From Branchiostoma floridae (Eukaryota > Chordata > Leptocardii > Amphioxiformes > Branchiostomatidae), in assembly GCF_000003815.2 (NCBI RefSeq), contig NC_049979.1:24960931-25019005 (forward strand): a stretch of DNA of 58,075 nucleotides, read 5' to 3'. A program made the position numbers and the translations under genes. Of the stretch, positions 23,801-35,800 are shown piece after piece. The notes beneath the pieces were generated by a model. The model did no database searches, was not told the DNA's origin, and saw only the letters and a program-made list of their open reading frames with translations. Positions within the stretch are counted from its first letter, which is position 1. Each line of letters opens with the position of its first letter.

Positions 23801-26800
23801 TCAGATACATGTAAAGTAATATCCAAAACAATTTTTTAATTGTTTTTCACTGTTAATTACTGAAAAGCATGTCTGTGACTTGATATTGGAAGAAAGGTAT
23901 TTTAGTCATTTTACACCTTCCACCATGCAGGGTGTCGACCTTCTTAATGCCCTGAACTGGAACACTGCAGGAGACACCTGCCTCACCTGCCTCAACATGA
24001 TCTTCCACCATCTCATGAAGCAGAAACTCAATGCAGAAAGGGAAGGTATCAACAAAAGCAGGGTTGTAGCCAGCACCCGTCCTACTGTCCTCTGACGGAA
24101 TTTTGCAGCTGGGGACGGAAAAAATTTTTGCCCATTCCGTCCTCAAAATTTAACCCTTAAAATGCAGGAAATAGTGTTTCAGAGGGTCTAGATTTAAAAA
24201 TTTTTCTTGGGAACGCTGCGGCAAAGCCATTCAAAATCGAGGGGACAGAAAATGATTTCTGGCTGGCTACAACCCTGAACAAAAGAACAATGAAATATTT
24301 CCTTTTTTTACATCAATACTCTCATAGCAAAAGTTTGATGTAGATGATTGTAAGTAGCCTCCTTTTGACTACCATTACAATGTTATGTTCAAAATAAAGA
24401 TGGCAGCAGATGCATTCGCGTGTGCTTGCTGTATGCCATTAAACCATTTACATTGTAAACTTGTGCATCAGGCATGTTGTGAGTCGATACTCTTCTAACC
24501 GATCACTTGGCCAAATCGACCGCTTTTGCCCGGTCCACCGGGTGGTCGACTTGGGCAGGTTTGACTGTACTAAATTTGGGATTTAAATGACCAGCGGTTA
24601 TTTTTCTGTAATATTTAGCCCAGCTGGAGATGTGCCTGGGGAGTTTCTATGCCCCCACGCGTCCTCTTACTGAGGTGATTGTCCTTACATACAGAGACCC
24701 CATCAGTAGACTAGCACGGAGGTTTTTCCACCATCTTCTCAGGTACTGTCACTTTCAATAGCTTTTAGATTTGCATTCTCAAGATTAATGCCAAAATTGC
24801 TTTTTGAATGGTTTTGACTGTTCCAATGGAAGCAAGTTCATTTCAATTTAAAAATGCAAAATGTTAACACCACTGCTTATGATTGGATATGAAGTGTACA
24901 CTCAGGTAACATCATCAATGCTATCTTTAGTGTCACATAACACCTATTGTATATGTGGTTTGGTTGATGGCTAATGGAAGAAAATATATCCACGAGTGGG
25001 ATTCCACTCCCTAAACAATGGTTGTCACCTGAGAAGGCATGAATAGCAGCCCAAATGAAAAAAAAATTAAGCATTGATGTTACCAGTAATTTTATTGTAA
25101 AATTGTAAATAATGGCGACATCATTTTAATTACACACCTTAATAAGATTGAGTCTTTTACCTCTTCTTTCCAATGCATCACATTCATGTAGATATATTAT
25201 TATTGTTTTAAGATGATTCTTGGTGTCAAACTTTGACATCAACTTACTATTAGTTTGAATTTGACCATTGAGTCTTTTGTGTATGTAACAGGTATCAGAG
25301 GTTTGAAAAGGCATTTCTTCTTGCTGTTGACATTGGAGCAAGGGATCTTTTCATGGTAAGGATGCTTGCAGTCATAAGTCATGCATTTTTCTGTCAGTTG
25401 AAGGTGATGAAGAAAGCTTCTCAAAATATGCACAATAATAACGTTTTCTTTCCTTCAAATGTGCTGTAGGATATTCACTATTTGGCACTAGACAATGGAG
25501 AAACTGCTCTTGCAGATGTAGCCAGGAAGAAAGCTGAAGAGATAGAACTGGAGTCAGTCACAACAGGTGAGAATTTGGGAAATTCTTAAATGTACATAAC
25601 AGGCGACAGCATTATTCCGGACAATCTAATTCCGGAAAAACCTTAATAATTGATTAATATTTTTAGGTATAATATATCAAAGGAAACTGAATATGTAGGT
25701 TGCGATTTGATGTCTCTACGAAGAAAGGTCTACAGAATTCTGTCTCAGGGTCCAGAATTCTGGCTCAGGTTCCCAGAATTCTGGCAGAATTCTGCCTCAG
25801 ACTGAATTCAGGCAGACTCCCTAGAATTCTGTAGAATGGGCCTTCTTCATGGAGACATCTAAATGCAACGTACATGATTGTATATATTCATTATCCTTTG
25901 ATTACCTACAAAATATTAATTCATCAGGTTAATCTACAAAATTTGAAAATTTTTTTCCGGAATTAAAATGTTCGTCTGGAATTATACTGTCGCCTGTTAC
26001 ATATAAGAAGTATTACTTTTGTTGCTGAAATACTACACTGCTACAATGTACTTTTAGCAGTGAATTTTATTCGAAAGCATGAGTAGCTTGATACATGTAA
26101 TTGCAAAACATTTTACCACAATTTGAAACCATTGTCCATTCACACAACTGGTACATGTATGTGAAACAGCATTATGCAGAACCTCTATCATTGCAATGGA
26201 AACTAGAAAGGCCTAATTTTCGACGAAAATGCAGGATGTTTCTAAAGGGGGGGGGGAAGAAAAATCGTCAGAAAAGAAATAGTTTTGTTGTTTATACATC
26301 CAGTAATTCTAAGCTTACAAAACCACATTCTTAGCAATTCAATTTTGACGTCACATAAAGTCACAGCACATAAATGCTGACAGGAATATGATTAAGAATT
26401 CTGTTCCTCTCACAGATCAGTCCAACGAAGGCTTTGAGGAGGGCGACATTAATGAAGAGTTAAGTGAAGACCAGCTGGATAGTATGCAGAATGGCCATGG
26501 AGCAGAGGGTGGGGAGCACAAGGTATTTCCTCTTTCAGAAACCTTCATTGCCTTGACTAACTTGTATTCTTTTTCTTCTTACTTTAACAATTTAAGTGAA
26601 CAATTTAAGATAAAAACAGGGCTGGGAGAAAAACTTGAATCTATTCATAAAAAAAGCTGTGTGGAGCAAGGTACACTCTTTACTCTCCGGCTCTGTTTTC
26701 ATACTCTCCAAGCAGAGGTTAGGCTCTAGCTATTTGTTTTTTTTTGACGTTTTTGTAGTCATTTTTATCGGGCTTTCCATTTTGTATTGTATCTTGTATT

Positions 26801-29800
26801 ATCTTCATACATGAATGGCTACTGTTGTGACTCGAGATGGGGGTCCTTGACGCAGGTAAGACAGACTTCAGATTCAGAACTGCAGAGTTTTATTGTGTCT
26901 CCTTCGAATCCAACTCATGGAATGAGGTCATATTTCAGGACTGGTCTACTACAGCCTCAGGGCTGGTCTACTACTAAATAGGGGGGGTTTCAGTACTTAA
27001 TTATAGGTGGGTTTACAACATTCCTCCCCTTACCAAGAAGATTGACAAAGAAATGTTAATCTGAACCTAGCGCTATGTAATGTGAACCCACAAAGTTGCT
27101 ACCTCAGTTACTACTATATAGGTACTAATCTACAAGGCAATGATGGCTATACAGGTTAAACAGGCCAACTCACTCCTCCCAAGCCCTGCTGAGGCCGTCT
27201 GCGTTTCCATTTTGGATGCCCTTTTTGTGTTCGAACTCGATGTTGTGCTCCTGCAGCAAGAAGCTCCACCGCATGAGTCGCCTGTTTTTATCCCGCACCT
27301 GACCAAGCCACGTCAAGGGTTTGTGGTCTGACTGGACGATGAAGGGGACACCATAGATGTAGTACCGAAACTGTTCGGTGGCGAAAAGGATGGCGAAGCA
27401 TTCTTTCTCGATGGTCGACCATTTTTTTTGTCGGTCGGTCAGCTTCTTGCTTCGATAGGCAATGGGATGGTCGCGCCCTGCAGCATCTGTTTGGCTGAGG
27501 ACAGCCCCAATGCCGTTGTCGCAAGCGTCTACCTGGATAATGAACGGCTTGTTGTGGTCAGCTACCTTCAGGACCGGCTCTTTGCAGAGAGTTTCCTTCA
27601 ACTTGTCGAAGGCAGCTGAACATTGCGGGGACCAGATGATGTTGTTTGGTCTGTTTTTCTTCAGCAGATCTGTCAGGGGGGCCGCCATACCGGACATGTT
27701 AGGGATGAAGTCCTTGTAGTAGTTTACTAATCCTATGAATGCCCTAACTCCTCTTTTGGTCTTGGGGGTTGGAGTGTTTTGGATGGCTGCCACCTTGCTG
27801 GACATGGGGCATACTTCGCCTTGTCCCACCACCTTGCCCAGGTAGTCCGCCTTTTGCATGGCCAACCTGCATTTCGACGGCTTCACCGTTAGACATGCAT
27901 TTGCAAGGCGGGTAAAGATGTCGTCCAGATGTTTCAGGTGGTCCTTCCACGTGAGGCTGCTAACCACAATGTCATCCATCACTGCCCTCGCATATTCTTC
28001 CGCTCCTCGGAGTATCTTGTCCATCATGCGCTGAAAACAGGCAGGCGCGTTCTTCATTCCGAATGGCATCCGGGTGAACTCGAAATGGCCGTATGGGGTC
28101 TGAAAGGCCGACTTGCTCCTGGCCCTGGCTGATAGCGGTATTTGGTAGAAGCCTTTGGTCAAGTCGATAACCGATATGTACCGAGACGCACCTACTCCAT
28201 CAATGATTTCGTCGATTCTAGGCATGGGATATCTATCGGCGATGGTCTCGTTGTTGAGTTTCCGATAGTCAATGCACATACGCACACCACCATCTTTCTT
28301 GTTTACCAGCACTACTGGTGCGTTGTATGGGCTCTCTGACTCTTGGATGATTCCCAGTTCCTTCAGGTTATTGATTTCTTGTTGTAGTGCAGGTCTCATC
28401 TTGTGAGGGATGGGGAATGCTCTCTGATGTGTTGGCCGGTCGTTGTGAGTTAGAATGTCAAACTCAGCGACTGTTGTTTTCCCTGGGTTGCCGGAGATGA
28501 CTGCAGAGTGTTTGTGGACCAGGCATTGAAGTTCTTCAAGCTGCGCGTCGGAGAGATGGGGGCCATATGTGATTTCTGATAACTCTGCACTTTCAGAAAT
28601 CACTGTGTCAAGGCGGGAAGGTCTTCTCCTGATCCACTATCAAGTGTGGTCGAGGCTGCAAACTGCATTGGCTGCTCCCATGGGCGGAGAAGGTTAACGT
28701 GATAGATCCGAATCCTCTTCATCCGACGGCCTGTGTCCACTTTGTAGTCTACAGAGTTCATCTTCTGCATGATGGTGTAGGGTCCTCTCCATTGTCGTTG
28801 TAGTTTCGACGTAGAGGAAGGGAGAAGTACCAGAACTTGATCACCGACACTGAATTCCCTGTCTCTGGCTGTCTTATCATACCAGGCTTTGGACTTCTTC
28901 CGTGCTGTTTCTTGTGTATGAAGGGACCACTCTTTCATCCATTCAAGCTTAGTCTTCAAGTCGGTGATGTAGTCGGCAAGGCTGTCTTCATGCTCCTCCT
29001 CGTCAAGCCACGTCTCCTGGAGAACTGTCAATGGACCCCTGACTGGTCGTCCAAAGGTCAGTTCAAATGGCGAGAAGCCCGTCGATGAGCATGGAGTTTC
29101 ACGATAGGCGAAGCATATGTGTGGGAGGTATTCATCCCAGTCTTTGGCGTCGTCACTTACAAGCTTGCGGAGCATGGCTTTGAGGGTGCCGTTGAAGCGT
29201 TCGCATACTCCGTTTGTTTGAGGGTGGTAAGGTGAAGTGCGGAGTTTGTGGATGCCGAGCTGCTCGCACAGTTGGGTGATAACTGTGGACATGAAATTGG
29301 CTCCCTGATCAGTGAGGAGCTCTTCAGGGATGCCAACTCTGGAGAAAAAGGCCACGAGTGCATTAGCGACACGTTCAGCTTCTGTCACGGGACGGGAGGG
29401 GTATTGCTTCTGGGTAGCGTGTAGCATGGTCCACAATAGTGAGGATGAACCTGTTGCCTGAGTGTGATCGGGGAAGTGGACCGACAATATCAATACCAAT
29501 CCGTCGGAATGGTTCGCCGATGATGGGCGGAGCTACCATTGTGTGTTTTTCTCCCGCACGTCGGGTGGCAGACTTTTGGCATTGTGGGCATCCTTTGCAG
29601 AAGCGCTTCACATCTCTGAAGATTCCGGGCCAATAGAAATGCTGGAGGACACGCTCCCTTGTGCGGGCGATCCCTAAGTGCCCTGCGAACGGGATTGCAT
29701 GGGCTAGCCGAAGAACAGTGATTCTATGCTCTGCTGGGACGACCACCTGAAAGACCGGCGAAATACCCAGTGCTGTACCGTTCTCATCCCGCCGCTTAGG

Positions 29801-32800
29801 TGGAGTCCATTTCCTCATGAGGTACCCACGCCTCTTAACATAGCATGTTTGCAGGTGACTGCTCTCCGGTTCTGAAACAGCATCTTGCCATGCAGAGTGC
29901 AGGGAGGGNNNNNNNNNNNNNNNNNNNNNNNNNNNNNNNNNNNNNNNNNNNNNNNNNNNNNNNNNNNNNNNNNNNNNNNNNNNNNNNNNNNNNNNNNNNN
30001 NNNNNNNNNNNNNNNNNNNNNNNNNNNNNNNNNNNNNNNNNNNNNNNNNNNNNNNNNNNNNNNNNNNNNNNNNNNNNNNNNNNNNNNNNNNNNNNNNNNN
30101 NNNNNNNNNNNNNNNNNNNNNNNNNNNNNNNNNNNNNNNNNNNNNNNNNNNNNNNNNNNNNNNNNNNNNNNNNNNNNNNNNNCCCAGCAGAACAGGGAAT
30201 GGAGTGTTCAGAACTCCAACCTCAACTTCCTTCTGTTGGCCTGCAACGTCGAGAGTGACGAGAGCCGTGGGAATCTCGTCTACAGTGCCATTGGCCATCC
30301 TAACTCTGATGCATTCGCCGAGGTATGACTGTTCTGGTACGTACTTGCCATTGACGAAAGTCATGGTGCTTCCAGTATCTCGATAGACATGGACTCTTTG
30401 GCCGTTGACTTTGCCTTCCAAGCTGTACTGGCTGTCTGGGACAGGCTGGTCAGAGTCCCAGAATTTGTAACGGCCTTGGCAGAACATGCTTGTTTGCGGC
30501 TTTGGCCGCTTCTTGCATCCTTGGATTTCATGGCCATATTGCTTGCAGTATTGGCAGTAGAGTTTGGTGGATGAGGGGCTTGTGTGAGAGTACTTGTGTT
30601 TGTTAGTGATACGGTCGGCAGCAGCGGCCAAGTCTTTTGGCTCCCACATTTCCTGTTCCTGCAGTTTGTCCGCAACATCAGGAGGGCAACCATCCAGGAA
30701 CTGTTCTCTTATGATTAGCTGGCTGAGAAACTGCGCCCTATCGTCCTCCTTCTTGCGTTCGCGTTGAGCTGCATCGACCCAGCGACCGAGAGCAACATTG
30801 AGCTGACACAGCCACTCCTTGTAGCTGTCAGCTGTTTTTTTCCTGGAGTGCCGGAAGCGTCGCCTATACTCCTCTGCCGTGAGTTCATATTTGGCGTATA
30901 TGGCTAGTTTGACCTTGTCATAATCCATGCTGTCGTTTTCGGACAGCTGAACAAAGGCTTCTCGGGCCTTCCCAGATAGGAGTGCTGCAAGCTTAGGAGC
31001 CCACTTGGGCCTGGGCCACCCATTGGCTGTCGCGAGGCGTTCAAACGTGGTGAGGTACACCTCTACATCCTCACCCTCGACGAACGGTGGAATCTTGGGC
31101 CCCTTCGTGGACTCTGCTGTGGCGGTTGGCGGTGGGGTTTTTTGTCCTTCCAGGGCAAGCTTGGTTTCTAACAGCTTTCGTTCTTCCACCAACAGTTGGT
31201 GTTCCGCCACATGTCGTTGCTTGGCTGCTTCGAGTTCGAGCTTCAGCTTCTCTAGCTCCAACTCTTTGAGTTTGACTGCAGTGGCTTCTTCTTCACGCTG
31301 TCTGCTTTCATGGCCATACAACTGAGCAATCATGTCCTCTTTATCCAAGGAGGAATGGTCTATTCCCCGTTCCCCACAGGCTTTCCGGAGGTTTGCCATG
31401 GACATCTGACTAAATTTTGGCGGTGCCATGACAACGCAGACGGCTCAAGAGCTCGGGTTGGTGACTTGAAATGGTATAGTTAACTGTACAACTGCTACAA
31501 CAACGTACAAAGGACTGAGTTAAAACGGCCTGCTGAGGGGTGAGATACAGAGAACTAACTTAAACGGCCCACAATGCAGCAAGATACAATGAACTGATTT
31601 GAAACGGCCCACTCAGGGGGCCAGGCAGTAAGACGATCTACTCACTGGGTCACTGAGGAATGCAAAGCAGATGGCCCACACAGCTAGCACAGTAACAAAT
31701 TGGAGTAGAACAATAATAAGTCAACAAAACAAGAATCAAAGTTAAGATAAAAGTAAAGTAACAATTCAGGACATACACTAGATCTGGGAGTGGTAACAGG
31801 AAAATATAAACACTCAATAAGTCGTAGGAACAGATCCAGTGTACTTTCTTAGAGAAGTCAGGTAAACAAGGGTGTCCGGCTTAGCACATCTGGAGGTCGT
31901 TTGGTCTGTCCTGGTGCATGGCATGCAACAAGGTAAAATGGAAAAGAAGAACTTACGACAAGTCGTTGGAGATGGGTGGAAAGTAAAGAAAAACGTATTG
32001 TGCAAAGGAGATAAGTTGCAGTCTGTGTCCACAAGGGTCAGGTTGACCTATTAAATGGAGAAAGGTTCTACTGTCCTATGTTCTCCCCGGTGAAGCTGTG
32101 ACGGTCGTGTCTTGCAGCGTGGGAAGGACAGAAACGTCTCTCCGATGGTCGTCCTTGGGTGGTCTGCCACGTCCTGCGACTTGGGGAAGGGTTCTGGATG
32201 TTCGGCTGTCTGCGCTGGCCTGCAACTCTGGAACACACGCTGTCAGCAAACCGGGAACAGTTCTCCTGTCCAATAGGACTCCTGTACAACGGCCGACCGA
32301 GGCTGGAAGCACGGGAGTGGATCTGGAACAGTAACCTCAGGTTGCTAGTTCAGCAATGCGGGAGACGAGGTCTTCAGCACAGCAAGAACTCCAAATAGAT
32401 ATCTTCCCTAGTAGAATAAGAAGTGTCCGTGACGCCAATTGTTGTGACTCGAGATGGGGGTCCTTGACGCAGGTAAGACAGACTTCAGATTCAGAACTGC
32501 AGAGTTTTATTGTGTCTCCTTCGAATCCAACTCATGGAATGAGGTCATATTTCAGGACTGGTCTACTACAGCCTCAGGGCTGGTCTACTACTAAATAGGG
32601 GGGGTTTCAGTACTTAATTATAGGTGGGTTTACAACAGCTACAAAATAGAAAGTCCAATAAAAACGACTAAAAAAATGTAAAAAAAACAGCCGGGACCTA
32701 ATCTCTGCTTGGAGAGTACTGTTTCATTGGTTCTCCAATTATCATTTTTTCAGACTCTGAGAAGCAAGCTATTAAATTGATGTAGTCTAATATAGTAGCT

Positions 32801-35800
32801 CTCGATACAAACACATTCAATAATCATTAACTTAATGTTGAGGTTACGGGCCGTGAGTGAGTGAGTAATGCCAAAAAGAAGTTACTCAAGCAACTGGATA
32901 TGATTTTGGAAATGGTCAGATCCCAAGTACCTGATAGTTCCATACATAGGCCCCCTTTCCTGTTAAGGTTAGGATTGTACATTTGTATATTCTCTCATAT
33001 ATAGCCTCTCCGACTCCCCATTTAAACCAGTGGGGTTCTTCAACTAGATCTCTATAATTACATATCAATTCACAGCTAAGATATAAAAACCCCTTTCCAA
33101 CAAGATCTCTTGAATGAAAACTGGGGGATGCTAGTTGAAATGTCTGACCGTTTTCAAAATTATATACAGTCGCTTGAGTAACTGCTTTTTTGGCATATCT
33201 TATTACTTGGATGTCTAACTTTCATTGACAAACCATTAACTTTACTTTTGGGGACTCCATACGGAATTTGTCCTGTGATTATTATAGCAAGTTGAGTTTT
33301 TTTGACAATTACTGTAGTAGATGCGTGGTTCAAGTTGTAGCAGTCTTGTTCAAAATGTAGCTGTCTTGTAAAAAAAGGGATGCTTTAGAGCTTTGTCAAT
33401 GGTCAGTTCTGTCATTTTCAGCCTTATCGTGAATCTCCCACTGGAATGTTGCAACTTCAAAATCATGCATTTATAAAACATGACTAATGTCTCAGAGTGA
33501 GGCAGATTTGACTGAATTGGAGTTAAATTTTTATCTTGCTCCAGGGACGAAGGTATTTATCCCCTGCACAGAGAAGGATGCAGAAACACAGACCAGAAGA
33601 ACAGGATAACATCAGCCAGGCGTAAGAGACACTTTTGCACTGTCATACAGTCAAACCTATCTATAGCGGCCACTCAAGGGACTGGAGAAATATGGCCACT
33701 ATAGACAGGTGGCCACTATAGAGAAAATGCTAATCAATTGACCACGACAAATAAGTTACACATGATTTCAGTACCCACTGATCTTTCTCACCAAGTAACA
33801 TTGCCTTGATCGTCTCAAAATTCAACTGACCCTGCCAAAGTCAAATCTACAGAAAATGATTGATTTTGCCATGCACAATGTTGGTAAATTCGCTGACAAA
33901 GACTTGCGCTGTAACGTTCAAGGCATGTTACCTTCCGCTACTGCCAAAATGACTCTGTCAGGAACTCTTTCAAACTAGGGGCAGGGTGAGATACGGTCGC
34001 CGTATGGTCGCAATAGGCATTGTTTCTGTATCTATGGGGCCGGAAATCCTGCATGGCCGCAGTGGACAGGTGGCCGCTATGGACTATATCTTAATGCTTA
34101 GGTCAATGGGAAAAATCCAAGGAACCGACAAAAAGTGACCGCAATGGCCAGGTGGTCGCTATGCAAAGGTGGCCGCTAATGCAGCTTTGACTGTACCACA
34201 ATAATAAGTCATTGAGACATCTAAATGTGAGAGGCTGTGCCAAAAGTTGTCAGCATTTGTAGTAAGAAAAAAGTAGATGGTAACATTGTACTCATTGAAG
34301 AGAAAATTGCCTTTTTTGGTATGGCCTACAAAAATGTTTCATCGGTTACTTTCATTTTACATTTTTAAAATTTAACACAAATTCTTTCATCTGAATTTAA
34401 ACCACCTTGAAGATCACAAATGTCTAAGTCAACTCAGCATTGTTTTTGTTCCCCAACTCAATGTTGGTCTTTAGTACTATGTATCAGCCTTTTGTTCCTT
34501 TCTATTTCATTTGTTATATTAAATGACTGACATAGACAGAAAGTCTCTGTCAGTTCTGTCAACATTCAAACATGTTGGATATACGTTTTATATCCTGCGC
34601 AGTCTCCTGTTTTAGACTATTGTCTGTCCCACATGTTGTTTTGGAAGCCATGTCAATAATTTTGTTGGTAAAACCCAGAGACAGTCCTGCTTTTGAATAG
34701 AACTCACTCTGTAATTGCCAACACAAAATTGGACTTGACAAGTCCAATTTTTTTACTACTGACATCCAACTCCAGCCTTTTTCAAGGTGTGGGTAATAAA
34801 AAAAAAACTATGTAATTGTGGCAATTACAGCATAACTTTGATGACCAATACACTGTCACTGTCAAAAATGATGTCCTTCTTGTGCACAGTTTTGTGGTAA
34901 TTAGAAGTCTGATTAAAGTGCCACTTCTTCAAGTCATGTGCTTAATGATATGCTTTTTGTTTGTTTGCTGTCCATGCTTAGGACTGATATCAGTGACTAT
35001 CCCTACCCTGAGGAGGAAGGGGGGTTACCTCCTGAGATGTACACAGCAGCACTTTTGGAGGATCCAATGTCATGGCCTCATGATCAGGAAAACATGGCAG
35101 AAGGTAAGTCAACAAGTTGTTTCTACTAAGGCCATGTTGATTTGATGGATGACATCCATACACGCATCAATTTCCGACCGTTTCCAAAAATGAATAAAAA
35201 GTTTTGAACCACACTGTAACTCGTACAAAGCAGCTGTAAAATGAGTATCTGTATGCGTAAATTTAAATTGCTAAAATGGATACTAAATGTCATAGAATGC
35301 CAAAATAAATTCCAACGTCAAAGATGATTTAAAAGAACAAAAATGAGAACATAGTGTTTGGTATACATGTACCTCACTCAGTGTGTTTATTCATTATGTT
35401 CAACCTTTCTGACTACTTATAAGTAGTACATTTCATACTGAAGGCACCTTTTTTTTGCCAAAGGTTTTTTTTTTGCATGCTCGCATCAGTTTGGGGTTCC
35501 CTGTGATGTCATCCACATATTAATCAAATCAACATGGCCTGAGTTGTACACCTTCTTCAAGTTTGAAAACAATATATACACTTGAAAGGAAAACAGTCCC
35601 AATGACACAATTCTATGTGAAGTAACCATGGTGTTTGTGTGGCTAAGATGTTTGACACTCTTTCCTTTTAACTACCAACATGCCATTAGGCTCCCAACAT
35701 AAGTCAAGTAAGTTATGCAAAAGTCAGACTTAACTATCAGAACGATCTTATTCGTGCATATACCTGCATGGAGAGACAAAGGGATTTGATGGGAATGAAT

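Larger units (their letters stand above)
26823..32637 (-). mobile_element. Ty3/gypsy-class LTR retrotransposon, Gmr1-like (integrase before reverse transcriptase)
   Basis: It is 5815 bp, with two 198-bp LTRs that look identical by eye, each beginning TGTTGT and ending ACAACA, and flanked by the 5-bp duplication GCTAC (26818-26822, 32638-32642). A polypurine tract (AAGGGGAGGAA, minus strand, 27021-27031) borders the 3' LTR, and a primer-binding-site candidate (TGGCGTCACGGAC, minus strand, 32425-32437) borders the 5' LTR. Reading along the minus strand the domain order is SCAN-like gag, CCHC knuckle, protease, integrase, reverse transcriptase, RNase H. Integrase upstream of RT in a gypsy-class element is the hallmark of Gmr1-type elements of deuterostomes. 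A 274-N gap interrupts it. Pol is split over three frames. Confidence 0.93.
26702..32718. repeat. Palindromic MITE split by an LTR retrotransposon
   Basis: The left arm (26702-26817) starts TACTCTCCAAGCAGAGGTTA and the right arm (32643-32718) ends TCTGCTTGGAGAGTA. They are the two halves of a copy like the one at 21029. The LTR element sits at the hairpin apex with a 5-bp target duplication, so the MITE insertion is older. Confidence 0.9.
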
